DNA of 24,177 nucleotides from Bacteroidales bacterium UBA4353 (GTDB lineage Bacteria; Bacteroidota; Bacteroidia; Bacteroidales; Paludibacteraceae). The number at the start of each line of letters is the position of its first letter. The stretch's first letter is position 1. Position numbers and translations under genes: made by a program. The stretch spans positions 1-24,177 of the forward strand of contig DGSV01000057.1 in the NCBI GenBank assembly GCA_002394025.1. The letters are read 5' to 3'. Under the pieces are notes generated by a model that was not told the origin of the DNA, searched no databases, and saw only the letters and a program-made list of their open reading frames with translations. Below, in pieces: positions 15,722 through 23,255 of this stretch.

Positions 15722-17104
15722 TTATTGTTTGTTCTGATCTTGTGCCACGAGAGGCGACAGTTGGTCGATGTCACCGGCTCCCAGCATGAGTATTACGCTG
15801 TTTTCGTAGCGTCGCAGGAAATCCACAAGCTCGTCTTTCTGGCAGAGGAGTTTATTGTTACCGTCAATTTTCTCCAATAGCATGGCGCTGCTCACTCCTT
15901 GTATCGGTTCCTCTCGGGCGGGATATACGGGTAGCAGTATCACTTCATCGAGCCTGCTGAGTTCTTTGGCGAAGTCTTCAGCAAAGTCTTTGGTGCGTGA
16001 GTAGAGGTGGGGTTGGAAAACTCCGATTATTTGTTTGTCGGGATATAGTAGCCGTATAGAGTCTATGCTGGCATGTATTTCTTTTGGGTGGTGCGCATAG
16101 TCGTCAATCACTATGTTGCGACCTGTCCGGCAGAGGATGTTGAATCGTCTGTAGATGCCGGAATAAGAACTTAGTCCGGACCGTAACTCATGCAGACTCA
16201 CTCCGTTGAGCCATGCTACTGCCATTGCCGCGACACTGTTTTCGATATTGATCTGCACAGGCACACCGAGGCGCAAGTCGGTGATGCTCTCGGTGGGGGT
16301 GTGGAAATCGAAACGCAGGTCTCCACCGCTGATAACGATGTTGTCGGCGTAGAAGTCAGCATGTTCGTCAACGGCATAAGTGTACTTCTTAACTTTGATG
16401 TCCTGCAATTCTTGTTGACTAAATATGCCTTTTTTCAATATCAGCGCTCCCGATGGTTGTGTTAGTTTCATGAAGTCGATGAAACCTTTGCGGTATTGCT
16501 CCGCACAACCATATATATCAAGGTGGTCAGGATCACAGCTTGTGATGATGGACATATATGGCTTGAGGTGCAGGAAACTTCGGTCGTATTCGTCAGCCTC
16601 TACGACAACTATGTTGCTCTGTGATGATAGCAGCAGGTTGCTATTGTAGTTGTTGCTGATGCCTCCGAGAAATGCGTTGCAGTCAATGTCCGACTGGTGC
16701 AGCAGGTGCGCCAAAATGGTGCTAGTGGTTGTTTTACCATGCGTTCCCGCCACGCAGAGGGCTAACAAGTTTTCGGTGAGCATGCCAAGCACCTCGCTGC
16801 GCTTGACAACACGAAAATCGTGTTCAAGAAAATACGTTAACTGCGGATGATTATGCGGTATTGCGGGGGTGTAGATAACCAGTGTGCGACTATTGTCAAG
16901 CATTGCGGCAGGGATGGCAGTGACGTCTTCATTGGTGCTCACGGCGATTCCTTCACGCATCAAGTCTTGGCACAAATGGCTCATGGTGCGGTCATAACCG
17001 GCTACGTTATAGCCATGTGACTTGAAATAACGGGCTATGGCGCTCATGCCTATGCCGCCTATGCCGAGGAAATAATAATTGCTATATTCTATTTGCGTTT
17101 TCAC
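15722..17104 (-). CDS. murC: UDP-N-acetylmuramate--L-alanine ligase MurC
   Basis: 460 residues, full length. N-terminal nucleotide-binding motif YYFLGIGGIGMSAIARYF (10-27), ATP P-loop AGTHGKTTTSTI (119-130), EADEYDRSFL (169-178) and the C-terminal DDYAHHPKEI (334-343) are the Mur-ligase signatures. It adds L-alanine to UDP-MurNAc in peptidoglycan synthesis in the cytoplasm. The start is GTG at 17104-17102; no in-frame ATG fits, because the next Met is inside GIGGIGM. A TAACTTTG box ends only 5 bases before this GTG. murC is the first gene of the run, and murG is not upstream. Confidence 0.97.
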   Translation of the reverse strand: MKTQIEYSNYYFLGIGGIGMSAIARYFKSHGYNVAGYDRTMSHLCQDLMREGIAVSTNEDVTAIPAAMLDNSRTLVIYTPAIPHNHPQLTYFLEHDFRVVKRSEVLGMLTENLLALCVAGTHGKTTTSTILAHLLHQSDIDCNAFLGGISNNYNSNLLLSSQSNIVVVEADEYDRSFLHLKPYMSIITSCDPDHLDIYGCAEQYRKGFIDFMKLTQPSGALILKKGIFSQQELQDIKVKKYTYAVDEHADFYADNIVISGGDLRFDFHTPTESITDLRLGVPVQINIENSVAAMAVAWLNGVSLHELRSGLSSYSGIYRRFNILCRTGRNIVIDDYAHHPKEIHASIDSIRLLYPDKQIIGVFQPHLYSRTKDFAEDFAKELSRLDEVILLPVYPAREEPIQGVSSAMLLEKIDGNNKLLCQKDELVDFLRRYENSVILMLGAGDIDQLSPLVAQDQNKQ

Positions 17105-17109
17105 GTTTG

Positions 17110-17117
17110 CAAAGTTA
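17110..17117 (-). promoter_or_regulatory. -7 box immediately upstream of murC
   Basis: The minus strand reads TAACTTTG, then CAAAC, then the GTG start. With the usual spacing, transcription would start at or next to the start codon, implying a leaderless or nearly leaderless murC message. No TTTG is seen at -33, and no other TAnnTTTG was found in the 132-base intergenic region on this strand. Confidence 0.55.
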
Positions 17118-17144
17118 AAATTTTTTTTAGAATTTTCGGCTATA

Positions 17145-17176
17145 TTTGGTCAGTTCTAAGTTTTTTTTTATCTTTG
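17145..17176 (+). promoter_or_regulatory. Consensus Bacteroidota promoter for the Crp/Fnr-type gene
   Basis: -33 TTTG (17145-17148) and -7 TATCTTTG (17169-17176) are separated by exactly 20 bases. The start near 17183 leaves a leader of about 54 bases. The -7 box runs into an imperfect palindrome, CTTTGCCAAAG, which could be an operator for the regulator itself (inference). Confidence 0.8.
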
Positions 17177-17236
17177 CCAAAGTTTGTGCGGTATAACGCA
17201 ACTTTTTAGCGGTTTTTATTATTAGGTATAAAATAA

Positions 17237-17938
17237 ATGGCACGAAAGTCCTTACAAGAAGAAGTAGGTGAGATTTGGGATCACTCTCCGGTGTGGGCTC
17301 TGCTCAATGATGATGAGCGGGAGTATATTCGCGAAAACATAACCTACAAAACATTTCGCAAGCGCGAGATAGTGCATTCGGAAGGTGACATACCTTCGCA
17401 TGTGATGGTGCTCATGCAGGGCAAGTTACGCGTTTATAAGCATAGTAGTGGCAAGCATCAAATCATACGTATGCTTAAGCCCTATGAGTCGTTTAGTTAT
17501 CGCTCGGTAGTGATTGACCAAGGTTATAACACTACCGTGAGCGCTTTTGAGACATCGGTGGTATGCCAGATAAAGAAGAACGCTTTTTTGACCATAATAC
17601 GTTCCAATCCGGCTTTTTGTTTCTGTTTCCTGCAAGATGCCGCCAGACTGCTTGGCGCTTCGGATACAAAAACGGTGAACATAAGTCAGAAACACATTCG
17701 AGGACGCCTTGCCGAAGCTTTGTTGGAACTGAAAAACAACTATGGGCTGGAGGATGACGGAGCCACAATATCCATGATGATGAGTCGTGAGGACCTCGCA
17801 AACCTTAGTAATATGACCACGTCGAATGCCATACGTACCCTGAGCCAATTTTCCAGCGAAGGGTTATTGAATATTGATGGCAGAAAGATTAAAATTCTTA
17901 ATTTACCGGAACTTGAGAGATTGTCGAGAGTGGGATAA
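17237..17938 (+). CDS. Crp/Fnr-family transcriptional regulator
   Basis: 233 residues. An N-terminal cyclic-nucleotide-binding-like beta-roll (about 25-125, REIVHSEGDIPSHVMVLMQG KLRVYKHSSG) is followed by a dimerisation helix (about 128-170) and a winged helix-turn-helix (about 183-226, SREDLANLSNMTTSNAIRTL then GLLNIDGRKIKIL). There is no N-terminal Cys cluster for an FeS centre, so it is not an oxygen-sensing Fnr. The canonical cAMP-contacting residues are also not evident, so the ligand is unknown. It is divergent from murC with its own promoter. Targets cannot be read from the window. Confidence 0.92.
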   Translation: MARKSLQEEVGEIWDHSPVWALLNDDEREYIRENITYKTFRKREIVHSEGDIPSHVMVLMQGKLRVYKHSSGKHQIIRMLKPYESFSYRSVVIDQGYNTTVSAFETSVVCQIKKNAFLTIIRSNPAFCFCFLQDAARLLGASDTKTVNISQKHIRGRLAEALLELKNNYGLEDDGATISMMMSREDLANLSNMTTSNAIRTLSQFSSEGLLNIDGRKIKILNLPELERLSRVG

Positions 17939-18012
17939 AAAATAATTCCGAAGTTTCGATTTGTCGTTATCCCGATGTCTTTTGTCCTTGCTCCCAAAAA
18001 ACAATAAATAAT

Positions 18013-18540
18013 ATGAATATAGAAACAACTCCCATTGAGGGTTTACTAGTGATTACGCCTCGCGTGTTTAATGATTCGCGGGGCTACTTTTATGAAACAT
18101 ATAACGAGGCTCGTTATCGTCAGGCCGGTATTGATGCTCATTTTGTTCAGGATAATCAGTCATCGTCATGTTATGGTGTGGTTCGCGGTTTGCATTTTCA
18201 GCGCGGCGAATGGGCGCAGGCCAAATTGGTAAGTTGTTTGATAGGCAGTGTGCTGGACGTTGCTGTGGATTTACGTGAAGGCTCACCGACCTACGGGAAG
18301 TGGTATAGTGTGGAGCTTACGGCTGAAAATCATAAGCAGTTTTTTATTCCACGTGGTTTTGCCCACGGCTTTTCAGTTCTCTCGGAGCATGCCGTATTTA
18401 CCTATAAATGCGATAACCTCTATCATCCTGAGGCTGAAGGGGGAGTGCGGCTTGACGACCCAACCCTGAATATAGACTGGAGGGTACCAACCGACAAATG
18501 GATACTATCTGATAAAGACAAAAAACATCCATTTCTTTAA
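18013..18540 (+). CDS. rfbC: dTDP-4-dehydrorhamnose 3,5-epimerase-like protein (RfbC/RmlC)
   Basis: 175 residues, close to the normal length. Cupin fold markers include GYFYETYNEARY, FVQDNQSSSCYGVVRGLHFQ (44-63, catalytic-type His61), QAKLV (69-73, Lys71), FFIPRGFAHGF (110-120) and Tyr131. The enzyme epimerises dTDP-4-keto-6-deoxyglucose in dTDP-L-rhamnose synthesis. rfbA, rfbB and rfbD are not adjacent; the gene is 74 bases after the regulator, which may share its transcript. A 14-bp tandem duplication covers its stop codon. Confidence 0.93.
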   Translation: MNIETTPIEGLLVITPRVFNDSRGYFYETYNEARYRQAGIDAHFVQDNQSSSCYGVVRGLHFQRGEWAQAKLVSCLIGSVLDVAVDLREGSPTYGKWYSVELTAENHKQFFIPRGFAHGFSVLSEHAVFTYKCDNLYHPEAEGGVRLDDPTLNIDWRVPTDKWILSDKDKKHPFL

Positions 18541-18564
18541 TATTGTAGTCTTAATATTGTAGTC
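18537..18564 (+). repeat. 14-bp perfect tandem duplication at the rfbC stop
   Basis: TTAATATTGTAGTC occurs at 18537-18550 and again at 18551-18564. The first copy contains the rfbC TAA stop, and the second ends 2 bases before the TTG start of the next gene. Fourteen is not a multiple of three, so the duplication shifts the frame upstream of that start. Confidence 0.9.
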
Positions 18565-18566
18565 AT

Positions 18567-20807
18567 TTGTTCGGCTTGACGACAAAATATAACATATATC
18601 CCTATGTTTTTCAGACCCTTGAGATATCTCTCAAGCAGGGGCTTGATGTGTCGCAGGCATTGGTGCGTGAAACGTCGGAGGAGTATGGGCTTGTTGTTAA
18701 TGACCTTCTTGATGAGCTCAATACGATTAGCGGTAATTATCGTCTGTTGCTGCGTAGTGTATTGATGAACGTGAATGATCCTGAACGCGAAAGCATGAAG
18801 CGGCGTTTGATGAGTAATGTGGTGGATGTTATGGTGCGTTTTACAACGCGTATTCATTGTTTATTGCCGGCTACCTCTGTCGCTCGTGAGCGCAAGCGAG
18901 TATTTGAGAGTGCTGTCATCAGTGCCGAGCAGTGGGATAATATGCGCTTGGAGTTGTCGAGCAAAGGTACTTCTACCGAAGAGTATAAAATTTACGATAA
19001 GAACCTGAAAACACTCTATGACACAATTGCTTTTGGCGATGGTCTTGACAAGGGGCGTATGGAAGGTGTGATGAATATCATTGACGATTCCGGTTGCACT
19101 ATTGAGGCACGACTATTGGCAGTCAGCGCTTTGACGATTTTTTCATTGAGACAATGTAGTGTGGTGGCATTCAACGCATTAGTGGATATAGCAACTTACC
19201 ATGCCGAACTGCGCCATAGAGCATTAGTGGGGATTGTATTCAATCTGCTTGTTTATGACGACGTTCTTACTGGGCACAGTAAATTTTCGGATGCGGCGTT
19301 GAAAACCATGCTGGCAGATAACGTTACAAAAAATGCTATGATGACTATCATAAAGTTGATATTCATGGCGTTATCGGCGGAGCGCGTTGCTCAGCATATT
19401 GAAGAAAAATTTGGGAGTGCCGTACGTACATTTGTCAAGAATTTCGAAAAAAACGCAGACACGTCTGCCAATGGTGAACAGCCGCAATGGATGAAAAAGG
19501 TGGAGAGCGTTATGGCTGATAATATAGATGATATTATGCGTCTCTATCAAGAAGGCTATGACATACATTACGGAAGTTTTCAAAAACAGAAAGGTCTGCC
19601 TTATTGGTCCGATGAATATCATTGGTTCACACCTTTTTATCCTCAGGATCCCGCTATCAGCAATTTATTTGAGTCTGGCGCCGCATTTCTTATCACGATG
19701 CTTTTGCAGCAAGACTTTTCCGATACGCAATATAAGAGTCTCACACTGCAATTCGCGTATCTCTCTAATAACATAATTGATAAAATCCGCGGTCAGGTCG
19801 AGAAGGAATTAGGTACTGAGATGCCCGATGAGGACTTGTCATCGTTGGAACTGAAATTAGCGCGGCGGTATGGCGAAGATAAGGATGAGAATATAAAGTT
19901 CTATATTCATGATTTATATCGTTTTGCGTCGCAATATCTTATTAAGTATGACAAATTAAGTGGTTCTTTGCCCCGCGCCCTATCAGGTGTGGAGCCTACT
20001 TTGATGCCCTTTGATTTGCAACTCATGGAGAAGCAGTTAAGCGCAACCGTTGCGCGGTATTTCTATGACGCTGACAATCACGACGAAGAGTTGCTTACTG
20101 CGGCATTCAGCATAGCCAGACTTGATAAGGACCATGTCAAGGAACTGATTAATAATGTCAACAGAGACTACCTCACCGTTGATCGCCTCAAACAGTTAGG
20201 CTATCTGCATCAACAATTGGGTAACTCGTTCGAGGCATTGCGTTACCTCGAACGCGCCGACGCTGAACAACCTAACGACACGTGGACGCTCCGTCATATC
20301 TTCGAGTGTCATTTGGCAAATAATGACAGTGATATGGCGCTCGCGGTCTATGAGCAACTCACTGACCTGTTCCTGTCAACGGATGATATTGACCTTGAAG
20401 CCGCAAAACTCTATTTCAGAACCGCACATTACAGCCAGTGCCTAATGTGCTGTGACAAAATTGTAGATAGAATAGGTGATAGTGCCGAGGCATTGTATAT
20501 CTCTCTTAAGGCTTCGCTGAAAATGAAGGACTATGAGGCGGCAGACACCAAATGCCAAACACTGCTGGCCGCTAACAGGCATTGGGTGATGGTGTACCTT
20601 TATGCCGGACATTTTATGTGGATGAAAGGCGAGAAAATAGTAGCTTTGGAATACTATAGAATGGCATACAAGACACACTGCGAAAAACAACCCGTCAAAA
20701 ATAATCTGTTTATCAAGATGTTTAGGCAGACATTGCAGGACTATCCATTTGCCGGGTCGGAGGACATAATATTGTTGTGCGAAGCGGCGATGTATGACGA
20801 ATTGTAA
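18567..20807 (+). CDS. Large TPR/helical-repeat protein, cytoplasmic, unknown function
   Basis: 746 residues with no signal peptide. The N-terminal half is alpha-helical (KYNIYPYVFQTLEISLKQGL at 7-26; a HEAT-like stretch around 170-280). The C-terminal third has clear TPR units (RLKQLGYLHQQLGNSFEALR, NDTWTLRHIFECHLANNDSD, WVMVYLYAGHFMWMKGEKIV). The frame upstream is closed by TAA at 18552, and no ATG exists before Met72 (MNVNDPERES), so the likely start is TTG at 18567, 26 bases after rfbC. I do not recognise a named family; proteins of this shape serve as scaffolds. It follows rfbC closely, but no functional link to rhamnose synthesis is evident. Confidence 0.82.
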   Translation: MFGLTTKYNIYPYVFQTLEISLKQGLDVSQALVRETSEEYGLVVNDLLDELNTISGNYRLLLRSVLMNVNDPERESMKRRLMSNVVDVMVRFTTRIHCLLPATSVARERKRVFESAVISAEQWDNMRLELSSKGTSTEEYKIYDKNLKTLYDTIAFGDGLDKGRMEGVMNIIDDSGCTIEARLLAVSALTIFSLRQCSVVAFNALVDIATYHAELRHRALVGIVFNLLVYDDVLTGHSKFSDAALKTMLADNVTKNAMMTIIKLIFMALSAERVAQHIEEKFGSAVRTFVKNFEKNADTSANGEQPQWMKKVESVMADNIDDIMRLYQEGYDIHYGSFQKQKGLPYWSDEYHWFTPFYPQDPAISNLFESGAAFLITMLLQQDFSDTQYKSLTLQFAYLSNNIIDKIRGQVEKELGTEMPDEDLSSLELKLARRYGEDKDENIKFYIHDLYRFASQYLIKYDKLSGSLPRALSGVEPTLMPFDLQLMEKQLSATVARYFYDADNHDEELLTAAFSIARLDKDHVKELINNVNRDYLTVDRLKQLGYLHQQLGNSFEALRYLERADAEQPNDTWTLRHIFECHLANNDSDMALAVYEQLTDLFLSTDDIDLEAAKLYFRTAHYSQCLMCCDKIVDRIGDSAEALYISLKASLKMKDYEAADTKCQTLLAANRHWVMVYLYAGHFMWMKGEKIVALEYYRMAYKTHCEKQPVKNNLFIKMFRQTLQDYPFAGSEDIILLCEAAMYDEL

Positions 20808-20826
20808 AAAAAATCTTTGCCAAAAC

Positions 20827-20857
20827 TTGTCTGTTTAAGAAAAAAGCGTTAATTTTG
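20827..20857 (+). promoter_or_regulatory. Promoter for the retropepsin-like gene
   Basis: TTG at 20827-20829 and a -7 box TAATTTTG at 20850-20857 are 20 bases apart. The predicted start near 20864 leaves an unusually long leader of about 190 bases before the ATG at 21055. Confidence 0.6.
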
Positions 20858-20881
20858 TCATATAAACCCATAAGGGGAATT

Positions 20882-20990
20882 GTGACGCTTAGGAACTGGC
20901 AAACTCAACAGAAAAAATCTTCAGAAGGGTGTAACTGGCTGTCAATGGCGGGCTGCGCCTTCGGGTATGGCAGATTACAAAGATAGTTAG
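20882..20990. other. GC-rich structured segment in the leader of the retropepsin-like gene
   Basis: Within an AT-rich gap, 20888-20975 is conspicuously more GC-rich. CTGTCA (20939-20944) can pair with TGGCAG (20968-20973), enclosing a small GGCG/CGCC stem (20947-20959). A short plus-strand frame GTG 20882 to TAG 20986 encodes 34 residues. On the minus strand a TATCTTTG -7 box (20985-20978) points leftward through the segment. It may be a leader regulatory RNA, a small antisense RNA, or a dispersed repeat; I cannot decide among these. Confidence 0.35.
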
Positions 20991-21054
20991 TAGCCCTAAT
21001 CCTATTATTACAGAGTTTATGCTCACGTAAATAGCCACAATTTCCCTTTTTTTT

Positions 21055-22131
21055 ATGTCCTTTTTTGCCTTGTATCGAAGGTTTGTCATAGTGTTTTTGA
21101 TGATGCTTTCCGCCACTATCATGGCGGAAGTTCGCACCGTGCGTTTAATAGACTCTTCAACGGGCTGCAAATATGTCGATACGTATGTTAATGGTGTAGC
21201 GATGCGCTTTTTGTTCGACACCGGTTGTTCCGATGTTATGCTAACCCCCATGGCTTGGAACAAGTTAAAAAAGGCCGGGGCGGTGACTGACGCCGACTTG
21301 TCGGACACAAGAACCTCAGTTATTGCTGACGGCAGACAACAAGAGGGTTATACATTTGTGATACGCAAACTCATGCTCGGTGGATATGTGTTTTATAACG
21401 TGCCAGCCAGTGTAGGAAAAGTAGTAGGGGATGCTGATTGCCTGTTGGGACAGAGTTTGCTGAACCTGATGGAGTATTATACGGTAAGGAATAATACTTT
21501 TCTTTTCGAACCAAAAAGTATCTCGTTCGCCATTGTTAATGCGCCTGATGCCACGCCCGAACAAATTGTCACGGCACTTGAGGAACAGTATCGCAAAAAC
21601 GAACTTGACCAGTACTATCTGCTTAAATACGCTGAAGCCTTGAGGCAGTTGGAGAAGTATGATGAGGCGGCGGAAAGCTACGAGCAGTTGCTCGATAGCA
21701 GTCGTTATGCGCAGCATCAGACATATATTGAGGCATGGCTTTACGCTCAACTGGCACATGCCAATGCTCTTGTGGAGCAGGAGCGTTATAGTGAAGCTAT
21801 AGAGTACTGCCGGCAACGAATTACAAAGCTTGCCACTGTGCAATCCGATAATGCGAAGAATGTTTCTAATGGAATGCTTTATAATGTATTCATTTCATGT
21901 ATATACCTTCATCAAACGGGTCAAGCTGTTATATATGGCACGCAGTATGTTGACAACAAACTGATGGCTTCGCACGGAATAAAATGTGCCGACCTTGAAA
22001 GATATCGTATTGACTGTGAGGATGAAATGGTGGAGAACGTGTTGCGAAATCTGAAAATCATGTATAGCAATAACCGCAATTATAAGCGCAGTGAATATTA
22101 CGGAATGTTGCTGCGCAATGCAGGTTTTTAG
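21055..22131 (+). CDS. Exported retropepsin-like aspartic protease with C-terminal TPR region
   Basis: 358 residues. A signal peptide spans about 1-24 (RRFVIVFLMMLSATIMA). The protease domain (about 28-155) carries the single active-site motif FLFDTGCSDVML (53-63, Asp55), a flap-region pattern ADGRQQEGYTFVIRKLMLGG, and the closing hydrophobic-Gly motif DCLLGQSLLN (128-137). One DTG per chain means it should act as a homodimer, like retroviral proteases. From about 165 onward are TPR-like helices (YYLLKYAEALRQLEKYDEAA; AHANALVEQERYSEAIEYC). The cleavage target is unknown; location is probably periplasmic. The stop overlaps the convergent glycosyltransferase stop by 4 bases. Confidence 0.85.
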   Translation: MSFFALYRRFVIVFLMMLSATIMAEVRTVRLIDSSTGCKYVDTYVNGVAMRFLFDTGCSDVMLTPMAWNKLKKAGAVTDADLSDTRTSVIADGRQQEGYTFVIRKLMLGGYVFYNVPASVGKVVGDADCLLGQSLLNLMEYYTVRNNTFLFEPKSISFAIVNAPDATPEQIVTALEEQYRKNELDQYYLLKYAEALRQLEKYDEAAESYEQLLDSSRYAQHQTYIEAWLYAQLAHANALVEQERYSEAIEYCRQRITKLATVQSDNAKNVSNGMLYNVFISCIYLHQTGQAVIYGTQYVDNKLMASHGIKCADLERYRIDCEDEMVENVLRNLKIMYSNNRNYKRSEYYGMLLRNAGF

Positions 22132-23255
22132 TGTCTGCTATGCAGTAGCGCGATATATTCCTGCTCCGGTTGCCCCGGGGTGGGAATTAATTGTATATCA
22201 ATATCGTTATTGTCAAGTAGCCCGAGGGCTTGTAGATCCATCAGTGTGCTATACCCGCTGCGACAAACTATGTGTTTAGCATGAGTCAACAGGTATGCTA
22301 TTGTTTCATCATCGGCATTGTTGAGCAAACGACCATTGCCGTGTGTGTCGGTATCACAAGGTAGTCCGCGCACTATGACGTAATTCTTGCCACGCCATTT
22401 TGTCAGCAGTTGTTCCTCAAGTTCAGTGCGTTGAGGTTCCGGTCCCGACAAAATGGCAATATATTCAGCTGTGGACACCGGTTCGTGGCTCGTGGAGTGT
22501 ACATGATATGTAGCGTCCTGACAAATCTTTGTTCCTGACTCCTGACTCGTGACTCCTGACTCCTGACTCGTGACTCGTGACTCCTGACTCTTGACTCCTG
22601 ACTCCTGACTCCTGTTTTCTGGCTTTTGTCCAAATCTCGACAGTGGTCCTATGTATTTCAGTAGTGTGCGTTCAGAGCGTGTATTCCATTCATTAATACC
22701 GCCTTGGATATGCGACAGGTATCCGGCAAGGCTTGGTGCTACAGCATAATCAGGAATCCAACATTCGTCGTAATGCTTTATAAACCATAGGTGAATGGCA
22801 GTTGCTATCCGTGAAGCAATACTTGGCTTGTAGGTCTCAACGGAAGATTTTAATCCGATTTCTGTAATTACGTTGAGTTGGTGTGTGATGTATATGCATT
22901 TGACCCTCTCGCTGTAAAATGTGAAGCGATTATCGGAAATCACGAGGTCGAAATGTTCTTCAGCAAGTATTTTTTGCAGTGTTTTATGATCTTGTCTGAG
23001 CCACTTGATGATATGTGGCATTTGTTTTATGATAGTTTTCACTTGCGACCCCTTTGCCGCATAATGAATGTTGAGTGCAGGTAACTTTATGTGCCGCAGA
23101 GTGGGGTAACGATTTGTCAACCATCGTAGTGAATTGCCATCGCCGGCAAGCACCACCTCATCACCGGCAAGCAGACGTTGTTCGATGATTGCGCTACTTC
23201 GCGTAGCATGCCCCAAACCCCAGTTGAGCACCGCTATGAGAACTTTCATTTTCAT
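22128..23255 (-). CDS. MurG-like GT-B glycosyltransferase with a heptamer-repeat linker
   Basis: 375 residues. The N-terminal Rossmann half begins KVLIAVLNWGLGHATRSSAI (4-23), with the Gly-rich donor/acceptor loop of GT28/GT1-type enzymes, and includes FDLVISDNRFTFYS (102-115). The C-terminal half (about 263-375) has YIAILSGPEPQRTELEEQLL, a nucleotide-sugar-site-like HIVCRSGYSTLMDLQALG, and PTPGQPEQEYIA. It is not MurG itself; donor and acceptor are unknown. The halves are joined by a linker (about 209-262) containing SQESGVK-SQESRVT-SQESGVT-SQESG, encoded by heptanucleotide repeats. Start ATG 23255 overlaps the radical SAM stop (ATGA); ATG 23249 is an alternative. Change by one repeat unit would truncate the C-terminal domain. 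Confidence 0.88.
   Translation of the reverse strand: MKMKVLIAVLNWGLGHATRSSAIIEQRLLAGDEVVLAGDGNSLRWLTNRYPTLRHIKLPALNIHYAAKGSQVKTIIKQMPHIIKWLRQDHKTLQKILAEEHFDLVISDNRFTFYSERVKCIYITHQLNVITEIGLKSSVETYKPSIASRIATAIHLWFIKHYDECWIPDYAVAPSLAGYLSHIQGGINEWNTRSERTLLKYIGPLSRFGQKPENRSQESGVKSQESRVTSQESGVTSQESGTKICQDATYHVHSTSHEPVSTAEYIAILSGPEPQRTELEEQLLTKWRGKNYVIVRGLPCDTDTHGNGRLLNNADDETIAYLLTHAKHIVCRSGYSTLMDLQALGLLDNNDIDIQLIPTPGQPEQEYIALLHSRH
22533..22614 (-). repeat. Heptanucleotide tandem repeat array B inside the glycosyltransferase gene
   Basis: Eleven in-phase heptamers (22533-22609), plus-strand pattern TC[C/G/T]TGAC: seven TCCTGAC, three TCGTGAC and one TCTTGAC, then a partial TCCTG. Three units equal 21 bases, giving a 7-residue protein period. 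On the coding (minus) strand no frame contains a stop within the array, whereas the plus strand has TGA in every unit. Both alternative coding frames stop soon after the array (TGA near 22465; the other at 22403). Confidence 0.95.

Noticed and set aside
17165..17190. Imperfect palindrome CTTTGCCAAAG as a defined Crp/Fnr operator
   Set aside because: It is short, overlaps the -7 box, whose TTTG explains half of it, and does not match the classical TTGAT-N4-ATCAA or TGTGA-N6-TCACA sites. It is mentioned only as a possibility.
20889..21308. 139-codon minus-strand frame across the retropepsin start and its leader
   Set aside because: It overlaps the signal peptide and DTG region of a convincing plus-strand gene, and no promoter fits its start. 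Only the leader part was kept, as a possible RNA or repeat.
22128..23255. The glycosyltransferase as MurG displaced from the dcw cluster
   Set aside because: It lacks MurG's N-terminal GGTGGHxxPA loop and typical C-terminal motifs, and resembles other GT-B proteins with the NWGLGHATR start.
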